Source of the DNA: DASSJM01 sp049587975
GTDB lineage: Bacteria > Actinomycetota > UBA4738 > HRBIN12
NCBI GenBank assembly: GCA_049587975.1
Contig: JBAVEY010000172.1
Span: 1 to 9,316, forward strand
Direction of reading: 5' to 3'
Length of the DNA: 9,316 nt
This document shows, piece after piece, positions 1 through 6,113 of the stretch (within the stretch, counting starts at the first letter, position 1; each line of letters opens with the position of its first letter). A model generated the notes under the pieces. It had not been told where the DNA came from and searched no databases. It saw nothing but the letters and a program-made list of their open reading frames with translations. Both the position numbers and the translations under genes were made by a program.

Positions 1-56
1 GTGATGAATCCGAAGCCCTTCTCGGGGCTGAACCACTTCACGGTTCCGATTGCCAC
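1..56 (-). CDS. CspA-family cold-shock protein, N-terminal fragment
   Basis: The 5' end of a cold-shock-domain gene that runs off the left edge; only 18 codons are visible. On the minus strand it starts with GTG at 56-54 and reads M-A-I-G-T-V-K-W-F-S-P-E-K-G-F-G-F-I. This contains the KWF segment and the KGFGFI RNP-1 motif of the CspA family, small OB-fold proteins (about 65-70 residues) that bind single-stranded RNA and DNA and act as RNA chaperones in the cytoplasm. A strong Shine-Dalgarno sequence, AAGGAGGG (72-65), lies 8 bases before the GTG and fixes the start. The family call is secure; whether this copy is cold-induced or constitutive cannot be told from the fragment. Confidence 0.95.
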   Translation of the reverse strand, partial: MAIGTVKWFSPEKGFGFI

Positions 57-321
57 GTGCGATCCCTCCTTCCTTTCGCCGTCCGGGCCTGGTTGCTGCC
101 CTTCACGGCGCCGGCCGTAGCAGCCGGGTGAGGGAACTGCTCGTAGCTGAAAAACCGCGATCGTTGCCCTCGGCATCACGGTACCATTTCGCCCACCGCC
201 GAGGACCGACGGACGCGCGTAGGGCCGAGCCGAGGCACGGCGCGCCTCGGTGGCTAAATGTGACCGTGCTCCACATGGGTAAGAGACGTCTGAGCCGGAT
301 CGACGGGATCGGGGGTTCGAC
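57..321. other. Divergent intergenic region, csp / bactofilin-like gene
   Basis: About 265 bases separate the divergent cold-shock gene and the gene starting at 322. The region holds the cold-shock Shine-Dalgarno sequence and a perfect 7-bp inverted repeat (230-250). No open frame here looks like a protein. I could not identify a convincing -35/-10 pair for either gene. A TACCGT hexamer on the minus strand at 181-186 fits the TANNNT pattern but has no recognisable -35 partner. A long 5' leader for the cold-shock gene is possible, as in other csp genes, but is not shown by the sequence. Confidence 0.5.
230..250. repeat. Perfect 7-bp inverted repeat (hairpin)
   Basis: CCGAGGC (230-236) and its exact complement GCCTCGG (244-250) are separated by a 7-base spacer, giving a GC-rich stem of seven pairs. 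No T-tract follows on either strand, so it does not look like an intrinsic terminator. It sits about 70 bases before the gene at 322 and about 175 bases before the divergent cold-shock start. It could be an operator, an mRNA leader hairpin or chance in GC-rich DNA. Confidence 0.4.
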
Positions 322-1284
322 ATGCGCCAGATCCGTGGACGGAAGACCCGCGGGACGCTCCTCGGCCTGATCGCGGCGTCGCTGTTCCTCGGCACCACGT
401 TCGCGACGACGGCGATCGCGAAGGACGAAGGTGCGCAGCCGGGCGCCGATGATCAGATCGTGTTGTCGGGAGACCTGCTCGTGGCGCCTGATGCGACGGT
501 CGCGACGGCGCTGACCTTCAACGGCGACGCGGACATCCAGGGGACCGTGACGGAGAGCGTGGTGGTCTTCAACGGCGACGTCGACATCTCGGGAACGGTC
601 GGCGACGACGTCGTGGCCTTCAACGGCCACGTCGTCGTGCGCTCCGGCGCGGAGGTCGCTGGTGACGTCGTGAGTCGGCAGAGCGCCCGGATCGAGGACG
701 GCGCCACGATCGGGGGAGAGGTCAAGGGCATCTCCGGACGGTTCGACTTCGAAGGGCTCGGGTTCGTCGGGCGTCTCGCGTGGTGGATCGGCTACTCGGT
801 GTCCACCCTCCTCCTCGGGCTCGCGCTGCTGCTGTTCGCGCCCGGCCTTGACGGTGGCCTCGACGACGCGTTCCGCCGACGGACCGGTGCATCGTTCGGG
901 TTCGGTGCCGCGATCTTCTTCCTGCTCCCGATCGTGGCCGTGCTGCTGCTCGTCGTCGTCGTCGCGATCCCGCTGGGGCTGTTCCTGCTCCTCGCCCTCG
1001 CCCTGCTCTACACGGTCGGCTACGTGGCGGGTGCGCACGTCCTCGGGCGTCAGTTGGTCAAGCCCCCCGGCTCGCGGATGATGGCCTTCCTGCTGGGGTG
1101 GGCCACCCTGCGCGGGCTCGCGCTGATCCCGTTCCTGGGCGGCCTCGTCTGGGCGGTGGCGTCGATCGCCGGGCTGGGCGCGCTCATGATCGCGGCTCGC
1201 GCGGCGTCGGCGGCTCGGCCGACGCCGGTCGCTGCAGTGCCCGTGCCCGTGCCCGTGCCCCCCGCGCCCCCACCGCCACTCTGA
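322..1284 (+). CDS. Exported bactofilin-like (polymer-forming domain) membrane protein
   Basis: A 320-residue protein of unproven function. Residues 1-33 form a signal peptide (basic start, hydrophobic core, A-I-A before K34). Residues 45-135 are short beta repeats with the unit F-N-G-D/H at 66, 83 and 100, a 17-residue period, each followed by a D-I-x-G-T-V-like strand. This is the pattern of bactofilin/polymer-forming beta-solenoids. The rest is membrane-embedded: hydrophobic spans near 157-174, 193-212, 214-239, 253-271 and 273-293. A proline-rich tail (301-320) ends in four Val-Pro units. The solenoid is predicted to lie outside the membrane, unlike classic cytoplasmic bactofilins, so a role in envelope organisation is inference. 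The ATG start has a modest GGGGG Shine-Dalgarno six bases upstream (311-315). The gene stands alone and converges with the transporter-fusion gene, leaving 31 bases between them. Domain class fairly sure, role unknown. Confidence 0.75.
   Translation: MRQIRGRKTRGTLLGLIAASLFLGTTFATTAIAKDEGAQPGADDQIVLSGDLLVAPDATVATALTFNGDADIQGTVTESVVVFNGDVDISGTVGDDVVAFNGHVVVRSGAEVAGDVVSRQSARIEDGATIGGEVKGISGRFDFEGLGFVGRLAWWIGYSVSTLLLGLALLLFAPGLDGGLDDAFRRRTGASFGFGAAIFFLLPIVAVLLLVVVVAIPLGLFLLLALALLYTVGYVAGAHVLGRQLVKPPGSRMMAFLLGWATLRGLALIPFLGGLVWAVASIAGLGALMIAARAASAARPTPVAAVPVPVPVPPAPPPPL
1237..1260 (+). repeat. Tandem GTGCCC hexamer, four copies
   Basis: Four perfect head-to-tail copies of GTGCCC lie inside the 3' end of the bactofilin-like gene and encode (Val-Pro)4 in the proline-rich C-terminal tail. 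Six-base units keep the frame, so slippage would change tail length without breaking the gene. The tail was probably made by such expansion. Confidence 0.8.
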
Positions 1285-1315
1285 CGCGCTGCATGGCGTC
1301 CGGCGGGCCCCCTGC

Positions 1316-4201
1316 TCACGAGATGGAATCGGGCGCGCGATCGCCGGGTCGCGACTCGGCGAGCCGGTGCGCGAGCACGCGCATGACGCCGATCCCGATG
1401 TCCGGGCGATCGTGGATCATGCTCTCGAACTCCCGGCGGCCGATGCGGATCGCGCGGACGTCCCCGTCGGCCACGAGCGAGGCGATCCGCGGGCCGCGGG
1501 TGATGAGGGACATCTCGCCCACGACCTCGCCGGGACCCCTCCTCGCGATCTCGAAGCCCCCGGTCTCCACGCCGACCGTGCCGCTCACAACGATCAGCAG
1601 CTCGTCACCCAGCTCCCCTTCGGCCGCGAGGAGCTCGCCGTCCGCGAACGACTGCTCCCGAGCCACCTCGGCGATCGCGTTCAGATCGGCGGGCGCGAGC
1701 TCATCGAACAGCGGAACGCGTCGAAGGAACAGGACGCGTTCGATCACCGGCATCGACGTCCGCGCCCGAGCCATCCCGTCACCTCCTCCCCGCGCCGCCC
1801 GCACGGCCGCGGCGCACGCCGCGATGAACGCATCATCGTCCTCGAGGGTCGGCTGCAGCCAATCGTTCGGCCCGCCGTCTCCCGCGGCGCCGTTCGCCCG
1901 CTCGGAAGGCTCCCACAGGGCCAGGATCGGGCCGGCGAGCGTCCCGTCGGTGGTGGCCTCGAGGGTCTCGAGGGCGTTCGCGACCTGACCCGGGTCGTTC
2001 GCGTCCAGGCTCTCGATCGCCGAACGCACCGCGGCCGCGTCGGTCGAGATCAGCGACAGGGCCCGCAGCGCCGAGCGCCCGCCCGCCCGCGCCCGCTCGC
2101 GGAGCGCGTCCTTCAGGAGTGCTGCGGCGGCCCCGTCGGGCGGGACGGCTGCGGCGAGTTCGTCGTCGCGTGCGGCCTCGGCGGCTCGCTGTTCCACGAA
2201 CCGCCGAACGTCGGCCTCTCGCCCCGCCACGTTCAATCGGGACAGGGCTTGCAGGGCGGCGTCCCGGGCCGCGGGGCGATCGAGTGCCGCCAGCGCATCG
2301 TCCACCGAACGTTGGCCGACCCTCGCGACGGCCCGCGCGGCCGCCTCGCGCACCCGCGCGCTCGGGTCCTCGAACAGGCGGATGGCCGGCCCGAGGGCCT
2401 CGCTCGGTGCGACGACGGCGAGGGTCGCCACCGCCGCGGCCCGGACGCCAGGGTCCTCGTCGCCGAGTGCGGGCGACGAGAGCTGTGCGGCCACGTCGGC
2501 GGGGGCATCGGCGAGGCGGCGGATCACCGTCACTCGAACGACCGGGTCGGGGTCTCGAACGAGCTCCGCCAGCCTACGCGCGGCGACGGAGCCGTTCGGT
2601 CCGCCGGTGGCGGCGACGGCGGCCGAGGCGGCCACGGAGGGATCGGGATCGTCCATCAAAGGTCCGAGCACCTCGAGCCGCTCGCCCCGTCCCGGACGGG
2701 ACGCGAGCGCCACCACGGCCAGGGCGCGAACGGTCGCGTCGTCGTCGCGCAGGGCCCGTTCGAGACGGGCGATGGCACGTTGGTCATCTGCCTCGCCCAG
2801 CCACTGCACGGCGAGCCGTCGAACCGACGCTTGCTCGTCGTCCGCGGCCGCGAGCAGGCTGTGCAGCGCCTGCGCGTCGGGCTCGAACGCGAACGGAACC
2901 CCGGCCACCGCGACGTCGGGGAACACCTCCGGCCGTCCCTCGCGGAGCGCGTCGACGAGCGCGGACGCGTACGAGGCGCGCACGCGCCAGGTGACGTAGA
3001 CGGCGATGGCGGCGGTCGCCAGACCGATCCCCGCGAACTGACGCGGCGACAGCACGTCCTGACCGACGAGGGCGATCACACCGGCGATCGCCGTGCCGGC
3101 CTGTGCCGGCCCGCCGCCCAGGAACGTCCGGACCTGGTCGCGCCTGGCATCGGGGATCACGTTCGTGAGCGTCTCCCACGCCGGCGAGGCGACGCCCTGC
3201 AGCCAGACGCCGTCGACGAACCGCAGGACGACGAGCGTCACGAAGCCGGAGCTGGCGAGCAAGATCCCGAACGACCCGACGTACAGCAGGGGGAGCACCA
3301 GCATCATCGTGGCGATGCCGAACCGGCCGAAGAGCCGGTTGGTGACGAGCACCGACACGAGGAACGCCGCACCCGTCATCGCCGCCCAGAACAGCCCGAG
3401 GAACCCCGCGAGCTCACCCGCATCGGGGAACCGTTCGGTGGCGGCCGTGGCCCATGGCAGGTACAGCGAGAAGAACAGGACCGAGAACAGGACGGCGGCC
3501 AGCGTCATCCACACGAGCAGCCTCGACCGGGCGACGTAGCCGAACGCGACGCGGAGGTCCTTGACGGGCGAGGCGTTGCGCCGGACCCGGCGTCTTGGCG
3601 GCTGTGGGCTCGCGCCGGCGGCCAGCACGACCCGGCACAGGACGAACGAGGTGGCCAGGGCGAGCGCCCAGACCAGCAGGAGGTTCTCCGTCCCGATCGC
3701 GTGGACGAGCGGGTCCGTGAGCAGGCCGCCGACGACCGACCCGAGGATCTCGCCGGCCGCGAACAGCGGGAACAACCGCTTGGCGCGGCGCGTGTCGGTG
3801 ACGCCACCGGCGGTCCCCCAGACGAAGACGTTCTGCAGCAAGATCGCGAGCGCGACCGTCAACCACAGGACGGGGAAGATCCAGCGCGCGTCGGTGAGCA
3901 GCACCAGCCGTTCGGCGAGCACGACGGACGCGAGCCCGGCCGGGATCGCCAGGTAGGCGCGCCGTCGTTCGACCCGACCGAGGATCGTGGCGAGGGCGAG
4001 CATGAACGCGAAGGCCGTCGCGCCCTGGACCAGGTACATGAGGGGGAGCGCGTCCGTCCCGATGCGAGCGAAGAAGAGCGCGTTCGCCCCGCTCTGACCG
4101 ACGGCGAGGCCGGCCATGCCGACGAAGGACAGCGCGACCATCGGCGCGACGAGCCGCATCTCGCCCGGGTGGATCTTGAGGAGGCGCCGGGTGGCGTTCA
4201 C
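1316..4201 (-). CDS. Nucleotide-carrier-like (NTT/MFS-fold) transporter fused to HEAT repeats and a cNMP-binding domain
   Basis: A 961-residue three-part protein. Residues 1-410 have about twelve hydrophobic spans (near 17-38, 52-75, 82-101, 107-127, 143-165, 172-195, 228-250, 263-289, 296-313, 317-337, 365-384, 389-406), with a basic loop at 202-215. The opening (I-H-P-G-E, then A-L-F-F-A-R-I-G) resembles the Npt1/Npt2-like carriers of free-living actinobacteria, relatives of ATP/ADP translocases. Residues 443-760 are HEAT repeats (D-x-x-x-V-R-x-x-A pattern, for example 488-497 and 613-622). Residues 820-945 form a cyclic-nucleotide-binding domain. Its phosphate-binding cassette is complete: G895-E896 and P904-R905-I-A-S, with the Glu-Arg spacing seen in PKA regulatory subunits. 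The start is GTG at 4201; no earlier in-frame start exists and the Shine-Dalgarno is poor. It lies 63 bases after the cyclase gene, probably in one operon, so cAMP control of transport is likely. The substrate is unknown. Confidence 0.85.
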   Translation of the reverse strand: MNATRRLLKIHPGEMRLVAPMVALSFVGMAGLAVGQSGANALFFARIGTDALPLMYLVQGATAFAFMLALATILGRVERRRAYLAIPAGLASVVLAERLVLLTDARWIFPVLWLTVALAILLQNVFVWGTAGGVTDTRRAKRLFPLFAAGEILGSVVGGLLTDPLVHAIGTENLLLVWALALATSFVLCRVVLAAGASPQPPRRRVRRNASPVKDLRVAFGYVARSRLLVWMTLAAVLFSVLFFSLYLPWATAATERFPDAGELAGFLGLFWAAMTGAAFLVSVLVTNRLFGRFGIATMMLVLPLLYVGSFGILLASSGFVTLVVLRFVDGVWLQGVASPAWETLTNVIPDARRDQVRTFLGGGPAQAGTAIAGVIALVGQDVLSPRQFAGIGLATAAIAVYVTWRVRASYASALVDALREGRPEVFPDVAVAGVPFAFEPDAQALHSLLAAADDEQASVRRLAVQWLGEADDQRAIARLERALRDDDATVRALAVVALASRPGRGERLEVLGPLMDDPDPSVAASAAVAATGGPNGSVAARRLAELVRDPDPVVRVTVIRRLADAPADVAAQLSSPALGDEDPGVRAAAVATLAVVAPSEALGPAIRLFEDPSARVREAAARAVARVGQRSVDDALAALDRPAARDAALQALSRLNVAGREADVRRFVEQRAAEAARDDELAAAVPPDGAAAALLKDALRERARAGGRSALRALSLISTDAAAVRSAIESLDANDPGQVANALETLEATTDGTLAGPILALWEPSERANGAAGDGGPNDWLQPTLEDDDAFIAACAAAVRAARGGGDGMARARTSMPVIERVLFLRRVPLFDELAPADLNAIAEVAREQSFADGELLAAEGELGDELLIVVSGTVGVETGGFEIARRGPGEVVGEMSLITRGPRIASLVADGDVRAIRIGRREFESMIHDRPDIGIGVMRVLAHRLAESRPGDRAPDSIS

Positions 4202-4224
4202 CGGGTCGGCCCGCTCGTGGTCAT
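4198..4224 (-). other. Eight-codon upstream ORF overlapping the transporter-fusion start
   Basis: An ATG at 4224-4222 opens a frame of eight codons (M-T-T-S-G-P-T-R) whose TGA (4200-4198) overlaps the GTG start of the transporter fusion as GTGA. Such overlaps often mark reinitiation or translational coupling, which would help here because the fusion gene has no good Shine-Dalgarno of its own. The ATG also lacks a clear Shine-Dalgarno, so this may be chance. Confidence 0.25.
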
Positions 4225-4264
4225 GGTTCGGACCGAGGTGGACCCTCGCGGACGAGCCACGGGA

Positions 4265-5101
4265 TCAGCGCGCCGGCTCGCCTTTGGCCGGCCGGTCGAC
4301 GCGCAGGACCATCGCGTCGACCGGGTGGCCCTTGAGCGAGACGTGTCGTCGCTCGAGGTCGTCCGCCGCCAAGCGCGCCGCCTCCACGGTTGCCCCGGTG
4401 ACCAGGATCTCGCCGGCCGCCGCCTGCGAGGCGAGGTGGGCCGCGATGTTGACGGGGTCGCCGAGCGCGGTGAAATCGCTCGAGGTCTTCGTGCCGACGA
4501 CGCCGACGAACGCGGTCCCCGTGTGCACGCCCGCACCGAGCGGGACCCACGGCGCGCCGTCGCCGTGGCCGGTAGCGCGAAGGAGCGCCTCCGCCGCGTC
4601 GACCCCGTGCCGCGCGTGCTCCGGACCGGTCAGCAGCGGGAGGAAGAGCCCCACGACCTCGTCGCCGACGAACTTCTCGATGATCGCGTCGTGCTGGACG
4701 AGGACCTCCTTGGAGACCGAGTAGAAGCGGTTCATGAGGAGCGTGAAGTCCCTGGTCGGCATCTGGCGGGCCAGCTTGCTCGAGCCGCGGACGTCGGCGA
4801 ACAACATCGTGAGCTCGACCTCGGCGCCGTTGACCTCCCGATCCTCGACGGAGCCGGGGCACATCTTCGCCGCCGCCTCGATGCTCGTGAAGCATCGACC
4901 GCAGATGTTCGGGTTCTTCTCCCAGGGTCTGAAACCGTACCGCTTCAGCACGAACGACCCGGGTGCGCCGAAGGGGGCGGAACACAGCTTGCACCGCGGG
5001 TTCGAGGGGATGAACCGGAGCGGGCTCTTGTCGTGGAGGTGGGGGTGGGTCCCACTCAGCATGGCCGCCCACTCATCCTCGGGGGTCGCGTACATCGACA
5101 T
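4265..5101 (-). CDS. Class III adenylate cyclase with N-terminal CxxC/CxxC module
   Basis: A 278-residue soluble protein with no signal peptide or membrane span, expected to convert ATP to cAMP in the cytoplasm. Residues 37-81 hold C37-x2-C40, C67-x2-C70 and C81, a likely zinc-binding module found at the N-terminus of related actinobacterial cyclases. Residues 95-270 are the cyclase homology domain. Metal-binding aspartates are D103 (L-F-A-D-V-R) and D147 (F-V-G-D-E), 44 residues apart as in mammalian cyclase. K143 and T211 are the adenine-specifying pair of class IIIb enzymes. N218 is the transition-state asparagine. The expected transition-state arginine four residues later is H222 (N-I-A-A-H-L), so activity may be reduced or altered. 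The domain works as a dimer. The ATG at 5101 has no clear Shine-Dalgarno, but no other start lies upstream in frame. It follows the small gene by 40 bases and precedes the transporter fusion by 63, an apparent operon. Confidence 0.92.
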   Translation of the reverse strand: MSMYATPEDEWAAMLSGTHPHLHDKSPLRFIPSNPRCKLCSAPFGAPGSFVLKRYGFRPWEKNPNICGRCFTSIEAAAKMCPGSVEDREVNGAEVELTMLFADVRGSSKLARQMPTRDFTLLMNRFYSVSKEVLVQHDAIIEKFVGDEVVGLFLPLLTGPEHARHGVDAAEALLRATGHGDGAPWVPLGAGVHTGTAFVGVVGTKTSSDFTALGDPVNIAAHLASQAAAGEILVTGATVEAARLAADDLERRHVSLKGHPVDAMVLRVDRPAKGEPAR

Positions 5102-5141
5102 GACAGGCGGAGCGTAGGTCGTCGCGGCGCCCTCGTGCCAG

Positions 5142-5330
5142 TCAATCGTCGATATGCCGCAGCGCGCCGTCGTCGAACTCGAACCGGTGGACGTCCCACT
5201 TCACGCCGCTCGGCGCGAGGCGCTGGAGCTTCTGCGCCATCACCAGCTTGCGGCCGTCGGTCCGCAGGTTGATGAGCCCGTAGACGGCGATCTGCGGCGT
5301 TCCGAGCGCCGCGGTCTCGAGATCCGGCAC
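5142..5330 (-). CDS. Small conserved-looking protein of unknown function, cyclase operon
   Basis: A 62-residue soluble protein that I do not recognise. It has no signal peptide, membrane span or cysteines. It is alternately hydrophobic and charged, with a central Q-I-A-V-Y-G-L-I-N-L-R stretch and an acidic end (F-D-D-G-A-L-R-H-I-D-D). Nearly every third codon position is G or C, matching real genes here, while the competing frames on both strands do not show this; that is the main evidence that it is coding. I chose the GTG at 5330 because AAAGAGG (5342-5336) lies six bases upstream; an ATG at 5366 would add 12 residues but has no Shine-Dalgarno. It sits 40 bases before the cyclase in the same direction and is probably the first gene of the cyclase-transporter operon, which suggests, without proof, a regulatory or partner role. 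Confidence 0.7.
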   Translation of the reverse strand: MPDLETAALGTPQIAVYGLINLRTDGRKLVMAQKLQRLAPSGVKWDVHRFEFDDGALRHIDD

Positions 5331-5355
5331 GCGTGACCTCTTTCGGCCCCAGGAC

Positions 5356-5385
5356 ATGGGCAGCATCGCGCGGCCGAGGTGTCAA
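5356..5385 (-). promoter_or_regulatory. Candidate sigma70-type promoter of the cyclase operon
   Basis: A perfect TTGACA lies on the minus strand at 5385-5380, 50 bases before the GTG of the small gene. At an 18-base spacing the -10 position holds GCCCAT (5361-5356), which is poor. Transcription from here would start near 5349 and give a short leader containing the AAAGAGG ribosome site. The -35 match is striking, the -10 is weak. Confidence 0.3.
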
Positions 5386-5419
5386 GTCCCTCCTTCTCCC
5401 TCGATCACCTGCGGGCGTC

Positions 5420-5459
5420 GGAACCGGTGGAACCGTTCGGCCGAGCCGCCGGTCGTGTC
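5420..5459 (+). promoter_or_regulatory. Tandem GGAACC motif, candidate ECF-type promoter or operator
   Basis: GGAACCG occurs twice, at 5420-5426 and 5429-5435, in the leader of the cupredoxin gene. GGAAC is the usual -35 core of extracytoplasmic-function sigma factors. From the second copy, GTCGT at 5452-5456 is 17 bases downstream and resembles an ECF -10 (CGTC/CGTT class), with the gene starting 30 bases further. The nine-base-spaced repeat may instead be a regulator site. Read by eye, unproven. Confidence 0.3.
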
Positions 5460-5485
5460 AGAAAAGCGACCGAGAGGAGGCGCGG

Positions 5486-6103
5486 ATGCACACGCGAGAT
5501 ATCCGACGGGGGGTATCGGCCGCCGCCGTGGCCGTCTCGCTCGGCGTGCTCACGCTCGCGCCCGGTGTCGCCTCGGCGAGCGGCGGGGGCGGATGCGGTC
5601 AGCCGGTGACCGACGCGGTGGGGGCCGGGGTCGACATCCGCGACTACTGCTTCTCGCCGACGATCTTGCGCGTGTCGACCGGCGGCGAGGTGACGTTCAC
5701 GAACGTCGATCCGGTCCCACACTCCGTCCTGGGTGCGAACGCGACCTGGGGCGACTACGCAGGCTTCAAGAAGAAGGCCGTCACGTACCGGTTCCCCGAA
5801 CCTGGCGTCTACCCGTACCTGTGCACCTACCACGTCGGGATGGTCGGCGTGGTCGTCGTAGGTGACGGCATCGGCGGAGCGACCGACACGACGACCACCG
5901 ACGGTCCCGTCACCAAGGTGGACGCGTCCGACCTGGCCCTCGAGAACACCGCGGCGGTTGCCGGCGGGACGGTGCCCGAGGCGAGCGGGGCCTGGCCCAT
6001 CGTCGCCGGCGCGGCGTTCGGCATCGTGGTGGGCGCGCTCGCCACGATCGTCGTCCGGCGGCGGCGCGGCCCTTCGGCCGGGGGTGCGGGTCCGGGTCGG
6101 TAG
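5486..6103 (+). CDS. Membrane-anchored type 1 copper protein (cupredoxin, amicyanin-like copper loop)
   Basis: A 205-residue exported blue-copper protein, expected to carry single electrons outside the membrane. Residues 1-32 are a signal peptide (R-D-I-R-R-G, hydrophobic core, A-S-A-S). Residues 45-126 are the cupredoxin fold with all four ligands: H79 (V-P-H-S-V), C113, H116 and M119 (L-C-T-Y-H-V-G-M). The C-x2-H-x2-M loop has the same spacing as amicyanin; plastocyanin and pseudoazurin have a longer His-Met gap. C37 and C55 could form a disulfide. A Thr/Asp-rich linker (132-168) leads to one membrane helix (170-190) followed by R-R-R-R, placing the copper domain outside. The ATG at 5486 is preceded by GAGGAGG five bases upstream; an earlier in-frame start at 5333 has no Shine-Dalgarno and would bury the signal peptide. 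The dehydrogenase gene begins 10 bases after the stop, so the two are probably cotranscribed. Confidence 0.9.
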   Translation: MHTRDIRRGVSAAAVAVSLGVLTLAPGVASASGGGGCGQPVTDAVGAGVDIRDYCFSPTILRVSTGGEVTFTNVDPVPHSVLGANATWGDYAGFKKKAVTYRFPEPGVYPYLCTYHVGMVGVVVVGDGIGGATDTTTTDGPVTKVDASDLALENTAAVAGGTVPEASGAWPIVAGAAFGIVVGALATIVVRRRRGPSAGGAGPGR

Positions 6104-6113
6104 CCTCGAGGGC

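Noticed and set aside
103..1038. A 311-codon minus-strand frame opposite the bactofilin-like gene.
   Set aside because: Charged, Glu/Arg/Gln-rich low-complexity translation; the plus-strand frame has a signal peptide, repeats and membrane spans.
1237..1260. GTGCCC tandem array as a regulatory or CRISPR-like repeat.
   Set aside because: It is in frame within a coding region and encodes a Val-Pro tail; it has no spacers.
1285..1315. Possible terminator between the convergent bactofilin-like and transporter-fusion genes.
   Set aside because: GC-rich, but no stable stem and no T-tract could be found by eye.
1367..5272. A 1301-codon open frame on the plus strand, antisense to the transporter fusion and cyclase.
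   Set aside because: Its translation is dominated by Arg, Gly, Glu, Asp and His with no domain, membrane or signal features, while the opposite strand encodes clear domains. Long antisense frames are expected in very GC-rich genes.
5056..5385. A minus-strand frame from a TTG at 5385 with a good GGAGGG upstream.
   Set aside because: The translation is an Arg/Ala/Asp-rich shadow with poor third-position GC, and the TTG falls inside a perfect TTGACA. The overlapping 62-residue frame has proper codon usage.
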